NCBI GenBank assembly: GCA_003669585.1
Contig: QWOQ01000018.1
Span: 1-64,000 of the forward strand
Source: Planctomycetota bacterium
Lineage (GTDB): Bacteria > Planctomycetota > Planctomycetia > Pirellulales > UBA1268
Direction of reading: 5' to 3'
Length of the DNA: 64,000 nucleotides
In this document: piece after piece, positions 63,896 to 64,000 of the stretch
Layout: every line of letters begins with the position of its first letter
How positions within the stretch are numbered: position 1 is the stretch's first letter
Notes under the pieces: generated by a model
Seen by the model: only the letters and a program-made list of their open reading frames with translations
Database searches by the model: none
Told to the model about the DNA's origin: nothing
Made by a program: the position numbers and the translations under genes

Positions 63896-64000
63896 CTACT
63901 GTTTGGGTGATTTTTGATTGCGAAGCAACCATGTGACTCCTGCGAGTCTCAGCAACACCCGAATCGCTCGGAGACTTTCGATCCACCCAGCCTTACTCGT
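63896..64000 (-). CDS. Possible C-terminal end of a gene cut by the window edge
   Basis: On the minus strand the frame is open from the window edge to a TAG at 63896. It encodes 34 residues of protein-like sequence, with SLRAIRVLLRLAGVTWLLR before a basic tail. It could be an amphipathic helix of a membrane or helical protein. Too short to identify, and the call rests only on residue pattern. Confidence 0.35.
   Translation of the reverse strand, partial: TSKAGWIESLRAIRVLLRLAGVTWLLRNQKSPKQ

Overview
The window comes from a planctomycete, most likely a Pirellula/Rhodopirellula-like member of the Pirellulales. Evidence for this: secreted DUF1080 and DUF6807 proteins, a C-M-S-C-H cytochrome domain fused to secreted enzymes, a SEC-C/TPR protein, a DUF11-repeat surface protein, an archaeal-type formyltransferase (Ftr) of tetrahydromethanopterin C1 metabolism, and an unusual sigma-70 factor with extra helix-turn-helix domains. 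Genes are dense, on both strands and mostly in short runs. I see no insertion sequence, prophage, CRISPR array, rRNA or tRNA gene.

Layout. 0-6.5 kb: the end of an EF-hand protein carrying a 15-bp tandem repeat, an RsmC-like methyltransferase, mutY, a small TPR-like protein, a secreted esterase and the classic pair tmk-holB. 6.7-11.3 kb: a 1001-residue secreted/anchored protein of unknown function and fumC. 11.4-13.6 kb: a nitrogen-control module, glnB behind a good sigma-54 promoter with two palindromic sites upstream, next to a sigma-54 activator whose receiver domain lacks the phospho-acceptor Asp. 13.9-21.1 kb: SEC-C/TPR protein, ribD, a large secreted protein, ftr. 21.3-24.1 kb: a DUF11 surface protein.

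24.1-28.6 kb (minus strand): the translation operon infC-rpmI-rplT-pheS-pheT. infC appears to start at an ATC codon, and PheT lacks the EMAP-II-like tRNA-binding domain. 29-33.2 kb: an anchored hypothetical protein and, after an AT-rich spacer, the HTH-extended sigma factor with a clear terminator. 33.3-42.2 kb: secreted lactonase, DUF1080 protein, two alpha/beta hydrolases, an AlaC-like aminotransferase, a duplicated parvulin-family foldase and cysK.

42.5-49.8 kb (minus strand): a probable sugar-acid cluster of a four-part secreted protein (TIM barrel, cytochrome c, sorbosone-dehydrogenase-like region, cupredoxin), a RidA-like protein, KDPG aldolase, a gluconate permease and an ECF-type sigma factor. 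50-56 kb: alpha/beta hydrolase, amidohydrolase ending in an 18-bp hairpin, a second DUF1080 protein, and an ABC exporter fused to a zinc ribbon and DUF1854. 56-64 kb (minus strand): U32 peptidase-family protein, YtcJ-like amidohydrolase, acetyl-CoA synthetase, a secreted DUF6807 protein and the tail of one more gene.

Functionally the window mixes housekeeping genes with periplasmic polysaccharide/sugar-acid breakdown that feeds acetate and KDPG into central metabolism (acs, fumC, eda). Family names rest on motifs read by eye, with no database search.
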